Below, one piece after another: positions 57,442-64,000 of a stretch of 64,000 nt of DNA. The notes below the pieces were generated by a model that saw only the letters and a program-made list of their open reading frames with translations, ran no database searches and was not told the origin of the DNA. Position 1 is the first letter of the stretch. Each line of letters opens with the position of its first letter. The stretch lies in contig NC_081414.1 in NCBI RefSeq assembly GCF_030272615.1, positions 769,492,153 to 769,556,152 of the forward strand, read 5' to 3'. Both the position numbers and the translations under genes were made by a program. The stretch is from Cryptomeria japonica. Lineage: Eukaryota > Streptophyta > Pinopsida > Cupressales > Cupressaceae.

Positions 57442-57955
57442 ATGGTTTATGTTACCCTAAAGATGATGACTTTACTTTATGTGTATATACAGATGCAGAT
57501 TGGGCAAGTGATGTTGATGACCGAAAGAGCACATCTAGTGGAGCATTCTTTCTTGGGAAGAAGATGGTTTCATAGATCAATAAGAAGCATCCATGCATTT
57601 CTTTATCTATTGTTGAAGCTTAATGTGTTGCAGCTACAACTAATTGCACTCAAGTTCTATGGATGAAGCAGATGTTGAAGGATATACAAGTGATTTGTAA
57701 TGATCCGGTTGTTATTCATTCTAATAACTCTGCAACTATTGACATATCAAAAAATCTGGTATTTCACTCCAAAACTAAGCACATATCAATCAAGTATAAC
57801 TTTTTGAAGGAAAAGGCGGAAGCAAAAGAAGTCAAATTGGTTTATATGAACACTAAATAAGAGATAGCAGACATCTTCACTAAACCTTTGTCCCGGGAAT
57901 CATTTGAGTATTTGAGAGACAGATTGGGGGTTTCTACCCCTCCAGTAGAGACTTA
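57442..57955 (+). pseudogene. RNase H of copia G
   Basis: Starts in QMQIGQVMLMTE-like, a shifted reading of the DADWA region at about 57490-57520, then a frameshift to MKQMLKDIQVICNDPVVIHSNNSATIDISKN (57663 on) and TKHISIKYNFLKEKA. NTK then a stop (CAA to TAA) and EIADIFTKPLSRESF, ending near 57955. Copia order RT then RNase H is kept. Confidence 0.82.
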
Positions 57956-58490
57956 AACGATGCAGATGTGCATCAGTCCGGTATGCGTTATCAGAGCTAT
58001 CTTTTGCTCTGGATTGATGAAGTAATCCTACTACTCAGGGGGAATAGTCAGCCTTGAGATTTAGAGTTTTCATATTTTGTTTGACATCTATTTCATATCT
58101 TTGGCATTGTTGTCAAAGGGGGAGGAATATATGTGAAAAACCTATGCTATCTATTTTTCAGATTGATTGCACTCCTCAAGGGGAGTTTGGCGGTATTTGG
58201 TCTTTTTCTTCAGATTTGGTTTAGAGCTTCATTGCTATATCATTTTATGGGAGATTGCTGGGGAATATATGTGAAAAACCTATGCTATCTATTTTTCAGA
58301 TTGATTGCACTCCTCAAGGGGATTTTGGCGGTATTTGGTCTTTTTATTTTGATTTGGTTCAGAGCTTTATTTCTATATCATTTTATGGGAGATTGTTGGT
58401 TGTCTTCCACAGGGGGAGACTTGTTTGGCATTTCTTGGCACTTGGATGTTTTTCACATCTAGTGTTGCCATCAATGCCAAAGGGGGAGAT
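57956..58490 (+). other. 3' untranslated region of copia G with tandem duplication
   Basis: Contains GGGGGAAT, AAAGGGGGAGG (58113-58123) and CAGGGGGAGAC tracts, and the final polypurine AAAGGGGGAGAT (about 58479-58490). A 138-bp unit occurs twice in tandem (58124-58261 and 58262-58399). Confidence 0.85.
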
Positions 58491-59248
58491 TGTTGGCAAT
58501 ATGAAGGAATTGATTATGATTATGTGTTGCATTGATGTTTTGTCATTGATGTCAACAGTAGTTGCTATGGTTGTTTACCGACTTCTGGAAGAAGGATTGG
58601 ATTGGGAACATTATCAATTGATTGTCACCAGTATGATCTGAATGATGGAATAAGTTTGAAAGAATGGTTCATATGCTTCTGAAGTATGTTTTAGTTAGTT
58701 GGTATTGACTTGATGATCAGATGTTATCTTATGTTCTAGTAAGCTTGCTTTGTAGGTCCGGTAAGGGTTTCACTAGCAGAGATTTATTGAAGATCTTTGA
58801 TGTAATGCATAAGTGGTGTTGGTGCAGCTTCTAGAAGGGATTTAGGATGTTGATGGGGATTGTGTTTGTGCCTCAACTGATTGGTGTCATTTCTTTGGCG
58901 TGTGTGGATCTAATTTAGGTCTACTGCTATCTAGGTTATGGATCAGTTTCATAAAACATGTTGGTGGATCCTTCTGATGCGCTTCCGAGATGTTTTATTG
59001 ATTGGATGATGTTTGTTTGGACTTAGGATGACATGTTTTATGGTTTTATTTTAGGATTATGTAATGGATCTATTGAATTATCATTTGGGTGTCCGACCTA
59101 ATTGTTTAGGTCGAGGGCTTGTATAAATATTTGTATGATCTCAGTGTAGATCATAGGCAAGGAGCGAATAATGTAATAATCATTTGTGCAGATGATTTGG
59201 TCAATCATAGGTGATCAAATTGGGTTTATGTAAGAGGTTTTAGACCTT
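58491..59248 (+). repeat. 3' LTR of copia G, truncated by element H
   Basis: Starts TGTTGGCAATATGAAGG, matches the first two thirds of the 5' LTR and stops at TTTAGACCT (59247). The rest is beyond element H, out of the window. Confidence 0.88.
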
Positions 59249-60843
59249 TGTGGTGCAGGAGCACCCTTAAAAGGGCTCCCACCATTTTTTTTTTCTTGTG
59301 TTCTTGCTTCTTTAAGAAGCCATTATATATACAATAAGAGCCATGTGCTCATTGGTTCTAGTTTAAGTCCTAGTTGAGGTCCTAGGGTCATAAGTCAAAG
59401 TTGAGTTTTTCTTGAAAGTAGAGGGTATGTGTGCCTTTGAATTGTTTAGGGTCCTTCTTAGCATGGTGGTGTCCTTAGGTTAGCCAAATGTGGGTCTAGG
59501 AGTCAAGAAAAGTAACATTGAGAAAGTTGCTCAAAAGTTGCAAAAGTTGCATGACAACTTTTCAAAGTTGTCAAGCAACTTTTCCACCTAGTGGTCCAAA
59601 CCTTTAATGTAGCATGGAAAACCCTAATATGGGCACACAAATCAAGGAAAAGGTATTATAAGTAATTGAAAACCCTAATTTAATGGGTTGAATATCAGTT
59701 GTTGTATGGCCCAAGCAAAGTGACTTGACTGTGACTGCAATTTTGTTGCCAGTCGGCACAAATGGAGTAAAGAAAGATCATTAATGGATTGATTTTCAAG
59801 CAAAACTATGTTGTGTGTCTTGTATGGTGTAATTACTTCCATTTTGAGTATTTAGATTAGGTTTTTATTTGTAAGTGAGGTGTGTTTGTAAATATTTTGT
59901 GAATTGCCTTCTCTCTGTCCAATTTTGGACCGGTTTGTGTCAATGGGTTCATAACTCCATTCCCCATTATGGAATCACCATGAAACCATGGGGAATGAGA
60001 GTACAGACCTTGTACAATACTTCAAAGAAAGAAAGGCCCTTGAAGATGCAGGGAGGCCAACTAAAGACCCACTCCTAGGCGAGACTGAATAGTGCCCAGC
60101 TAGGAAGAGTTAAGTTGCAGAGGTCTGGGAGAGCAAGGAAGGTCATAGGAGGAGGCACCCTTTGGAGGAGTGGTAGAGGGGTGAGTGGAGCACCATTGGT
60201 GTGGAGGAGCTTCCACCAATCCAGACAAGGTGGCAAGAGCATCAAACCAACACTGTGGCCCTGGCAGGTCTAAAAACCCTCTTTAAAACCCTTAAAAACC
60301 TTAAAATCCACCTAGGGCGGTGTACGGACACTTGGAGGCCTAAAACCAGAAAAATCCTTGAGCCCTTACCAAATGAATAGTAGGTCTTTTAGTAAGTTTC
60401 ACAAGAATGTGCATCATTTGTAAGAGGGAGCCCTAAAGGACCGGATAGGAGGCCCAATTGGTCACAATCCTTGTAGCCCTATTTTGTAGGGAAAAGACAA
60501 AATTGTGAAATCGGTAAGGGGTAGGAAGCTTGAAACCACTTGGGGGCACAAGAATGGGTGGAAAAGCCATGTATTAGACCTGACCTATCCTTGCTAAGAC
60601 CTAGGAAGGTGTGGAACAAGCCAAACCCTTATTAGCCTAAGTAAGGGTTCCTTGAAACTCATGAGTAGGTGAGACTTTAGGAGTAGTTTTTCAAGTTGTT
60701 GGTGGGTGGATTGGGCAAGGTCAGGGGATTCCACAAGAAGAGGAATTCCTAGAGACTCTAGGGGTGGTTATAACACCTGGTGATCCAAGGAAAGGATCCA
60801 AGAGCATAGACTAGGCTAGTCTATCCCAAACCCCATACCATCA
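59249..60843 (+). repeat. 5' LTR of gypsy H
   Basis: About 1.6 kb. Start TGTGGTGCAGGAGCACCC at the G break; end CCATACCATCA, three bases before the primer site. Contains the inverted repeat at 59542-59583. Frames in it (59875-60078) are not supported. Confidence 0.8.
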
Positions 60844-60846
60844 GAT

Positions 60847-60857
60847 TGGTATCAGAG
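60847..60857 (+). promoter_or_regulatory. Primer-binding site of gypsy H
   Basis: TGGTATCAGAG, the initiator-Met tRNA complement, just after the LTR. Confidence 0.88.
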
Positions 60858-60883
60858 TGGGTTAAAGATTTGGTGGACCGTGC

Positions 60884-62016
60884 ATGTCTCTATATACTGG
60901 TGAATCAGTAGGGGAGAGAAGAATGGTCACTAATACAGAGCTGGCTAGGGAGGTAGAAGATCAGAAGGAGAAGAATAGACTCCTTGAAGAAGCTATGAGC
61001 GAGACAAGGGATAAGCTGAGGAAGTGGTGGATCAGAGGACACAAGGACCTTGGGGTGAGGACACCAAGGATTAAGGAAAGAAAAATATAGACATAGATGA
61101 CATTATACCTGAACCAAATCCCTTGTTCAATGAAGAACCTTTTGTAAAGGCTATTAAGGCTTTGAACACCAAAGCTTTTGAAGGATTGCCACATTTCAGT
61201 GGAAGGATGGATATTGACACTGTCATGGAATGGATTGAGGGTATGGAGAACCACTTTGAGTGTGAAGGAGTGATAGAGACTCAAAAGGTTAAGGTTTCCA
61301 AATCAAGACTAAGGGGAGTAGCTTTGACATGGTGGAAGTATCTGCAAGAAGAGAGAGTTAGCAAGGGGAAGCTACCTATTGCCAATTGGAAGGCCATGGT
61401 GAGTAAGATCAAGGAGAACTACTTGCCAGAGGATTATGAAGTCCAACTTCATAAGAAGAGATAGGGATTGAAGCAAAAAGACCTTGATGTGACCTCCTAC
61501 ACCGAAGAATTTCAAAAGCTTTTCCTTAGATCCAAAGTCCAAGAAGATGAATCTATCAAGGTGGCTAGGCATCTACGCGGCCTAAAGTGGAACATTCAAG
61601 AGGAGATAAGCCTATGGACTCCTACCACTGTCCAAAAACATCATCAGCTTGCTGCCAAGGTGGAAGAGAGGAACAAAAGGAAAGGAGACTCTAATACCAG
61701 GGGTAGAGGCAGAGGTAGAGATCAATTGAATCACCGAGGTGGTTACCAAAGCAAGCCAAATGAGAAAAGGAACCAAGGAGAAGCCAAGTTGACTGAACAT
61801 GGCAGTGAAACCAATCTCAAAGGGGGCCATTCTAGAGGAAGAGGTGCACAAGGTGGTCCAAGTAGGGGTAGAGGTACCGGTAGGGGTAACTCCTACTTTA
61901 CAACTATGAAATGTTACAATTGTGGTCAATTGGGACACCTGCCCTATAGATGCCCTGACAAGCCTACATCATCAAATAGTGGAAAGAGGGTTGCTTATGC
62001 TCATGAAGACTCTTGA
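60884..62016 (+). pseudogene. Gag of gypsy H
   Basis: A charged N-terminal frame at 60884-61090 precedes a shift. From 61123 the frame is open to 62016 apart from TAG at 61462 (relatives have Gln). Capsid-like core: FEGLPHFSGRMDIDTVMEWI, ALTWWKYLQEERVSKGKLP, YLPEDYEVQLHKK, and DVTSYTEEFQKLFLRSKVQ after the stop. An Arg/Gly-rich stretch (residues about 70-150 of the second part) leads to a complete knuckle CYNCGQLGHLPYRC. The chromovirus-type gag layout and the primer site support that assignment. It ends with TGA at 62014, but the frame runs on into protease. Confidence 0.88.
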
Positions 62017-62655
62017 AGTAGCAAGACACCTGAGGTGGACCATATTGAATCAGAGATTGGAGAAAACGTGATGTTCAATAGGGTCTTGATAAGACAACCA
62101 GTTAAAAATGAACCTAAGCATAGGAGAGCATTGTTTAGGGTGAGATGCAAGATCCTTGGTAAAGTTTACAAGGTGATAGTTGATTCAGGGTCAACTGATA
62201 ACATAATATCAGAGGAGGCAACCAAGAAGTTGAAACTCACAAGGATACCCCACACTAACCCATATAAGGTGGCATGGTTGAATCAAGAGCAGAGTGTGCT
62301 AGTCAATGAATAGACTTGGGTAGAGTTCACTATTGGAGGATACAAGGATAAGATCCTTTGTGATGTGTTACCCATGGATGCCTGTCACCTATTGCTAGGT
62401 AGACCCTGGCAATTTGATAGGAAGGTGATCTATGATGGAGAGGAGAACTCCATTTCCTTCAAGAAGGATAGTAAAACCTTTAAGATTCATTCTTTGACAG
62501 AGAATGAAGAGGGAACCTCAAAAACACCTAGTGTCTTAATGGCTTCTGGTAAAGAGTTCTTACACTTGCTACATGAGGAGGAGACAGTGAGGTGTGCCAT
62601 TTTTGTGAAGCCAAAGGAGGAGGAAGACAAGTTGTAGACAGAGGTACCCAAGGAG
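62017..62655 (+). pseudogene. Protease of gypsy H
   Basis: The same frame as gag. KVIVDSGSTDNIISEEATKKL carries the D-S-G active site (about 62176-62190); after a TAG at 62311 it continues WVEFTIGGYKDKILCDVLPMD and HLLLGRPWQFDRKVIYDG, the LGRPW motif typical of plant chromoviruses. Another TAG at 62635 precedes RT. Mature protease cuts Gag-Pol in the particle; active residues are intact, stops are not. Confidence 0.88.
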
Positions 62656-64000
62656 GTGAAGCAAATGTTGCAAGAGTATAAGGACATACTGAATGATGGA
62701 GCACCTGCAACACTCCCACCAAGAAGGTCTATAAGCCATCAAATAGACTTTGTTCCCGATGCATCCCTACCTAACAAAGCTACATATAAGCTCACACCTG
62801 ACCAAAACAAGGAGGTAGCAAGGCAAGTGCAGGAATTATTGGAACAAGGACTGATCAAGAAGAGCATCAGCCCATGTGTAGTCCCGGTAGTGCTAGCATC
62901 AAAGAAAGGAGGCAAGTGAAGAATTTGCACTGATTCAAGGGAAATCAATAGGATCACCATAAGGTATAGGTTTCCTATTCCTAGAATAGAGGATTTGATG
63001 GACTATTTAGGAGGTGCTATGTATTTTACCAAGTTGGACCTTAAAAGTGGTTATCACCAGATTAGAATTAAGGAGGGAGATGAGTGGAAGACTGCTTTCA
63101 AGACCACAGAGGGATTGTATGAATGGCTTGTGATGCCATTTGGACTCACCAATTCCCCAAGAACCTTCATGAGGTTGATGAATGAGGTGTTAAAAGACTT
63201 CACAGGCAAGTTTGTGGTGCTATACCTAGATGGCATTCTCATCTATAGTAGAACCAAAGAGGAGCACCTTGAGCATTTGAGGTTAGTCTTAGAGAGGTTG
63301 CATCAAGAGAAGTTATCAATCAACCTAGAGAAGTGTGACTTCTTGAAGAAAGAGCTGGTCTACTTAGGATTTGTGGTGTCTAAGGGAACCTTGAAGATGG
63401 ATCCAAGCAAAGTGGAGGCAATCTTGAATTGGCCTACCCCTAGAACAGGGACTGAAGCTAGGAGTTTCCATGGTTTAGCCCAATTATATAGAAAGTTTGT
63501 GAGGAACTTCAGTGGCATATGTGCGCTAGTCCTTGACACCATTAAAGGAGGCCTTAAAACTAAGTTCAAATGGACTGAGCAGGCTGATAAATCATTCCAA
63601 CTATTGAAGCAAGAAGTAGCCACAAAACCCATCCTACTCTTACCTACTTTTGACAAGCTATTCACATTGGAGTGTGATGCAAGTGGAATTGCAGTAGGGG
63701 GTGTATTGAGTCAAGAGGGAAGACCTGTGGCATTTTTCAGTGAGAATCTCAATGAAGCAAAGAAGAAGTACTCAGCCTATGACCTAGAGTTGTATGCATT
63801 AGTTCAGTCTCTAAAGAAATGGAGGCATTACCTACTCCCAAAGGAATGTGTGGTGTTCACAGACAACTAGGCTTTGAGTTACATTAACACTCAAGAGAAG
63901 CTTAGCAATAGACATCTGAAATGGATGGAATACCTCCAATCCTTCACCTTCACCATCAAGCATAAGAAGGGGCAACTCAACAAGATGGCAGATACTTTAA
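62656..64000 (+). pseudogene. Reverse transcriptase and RNase H of gypsy H (runs off the window)
   Basis: Same frame as gag. LEQGLIKKSISPCVVPVVL and a TGA at 62917 where relatives have Trp, then [29 protein letters not shown] (first catalytic Asp), [17 protein letters not shown] and the YLDG box at about 63226-63237, in which the last Asp of YxDD is Gly. [20 protein letters not shown] follows. RNase [34 protein letters not shown] (Glu present), then FTDN and a TAG at 63868 for Gln, with HKKGQLNKMADTL at the window end. Integrase is outside. The Asp to Gly change and two stops make RT inactive. Confidence 0.93.

Noticed and set aside
1-64000. tRNA, rRNA or conserved non-coding RNA genes
   Set aside because: I looked for tRNA-like and rRNA-like blocks and saw only the short tRNA-complementary primer sites of LTR elements.

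Overview
The window looks like an intergenic block of a large, repeat-rich land-plant nuclear genome. A gymnosperm such as a conifer is my best guess, from the density, age and nesting of the elements and their long LTRs. That assignment is inference, because no host gene, rRNA or tRNA gene was found. Base composition is AT-rich throughout. Nearly everything recognisable is a decayed retroelement: Ty1/copia, Ty3/gypsy, one L1-type LINE, and two non-autonomous LTR elements that carry extra or unusual genes.

Layout, left to right (element letters are mine). Z (+, 1-2532): 3' end of a copia-like non-autonomous element with a Lys/Glu-rich coding remnant and its 3' LTR. F (-, ~2780-6670): gypsy remnant with gag C-terminus and protease but no reverse transcriptase (RT). 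E (-, ~6700-9853): gypsy 3' LTR followed by an antisense, intron-containing plant mobile domain (PMD) pseudogene, cut by B. B (-, 9854-~14870): copia element that kept its 3' LTR and pol but lost its 5' end. A copia-like LTR fragment (+) lies at ~14870-15580. A (+, 15776-32212): LTR element with a coiled coil, four CCHC knuckles and two further protein regions but no detectable pol. Its 3' LTR is split by a LINE-type insertion (22312-31652, 16-bp target duplication), which is itself invaded by copia element C (-, 23883-29996).

K (-): an old copia-like LTR (~32740-45148) split by D. D (-, 32998-44508): a structurally complete gypsy insertion with two LTRs and an exact CCACC target duplication. 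It encodes gag and protease in one frame and the last part of integrase, lacks RT and the integrase core, and carries an antisense PMD gene. Near that gene are two repeat arrays, one of them a set of hairpins whose arms co-vary. From 45.1 to 52.5 kb there is non-coding AT-rich DNA with several arrays of short imperfect palindromes. G (+, 52480-59248): copia element with frameshifts. Its 3' LTR is interrupted by H (+, 59249 to the window end), a chromovirus-like gypsy element whose gag-pol frame has six stops but no frameshift.

Insertion order can be read from the nesting: B entered E; the LINE entered A and C entered the LINE; D entered K; H entered G. No element looks autonomous as it stands. 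The least ordinary structures are the co-varying hairpin array in D, the gag-protease plus antisense-PMD architecture of D and E, the pol-less element A, and the scrambled LINE insertion.
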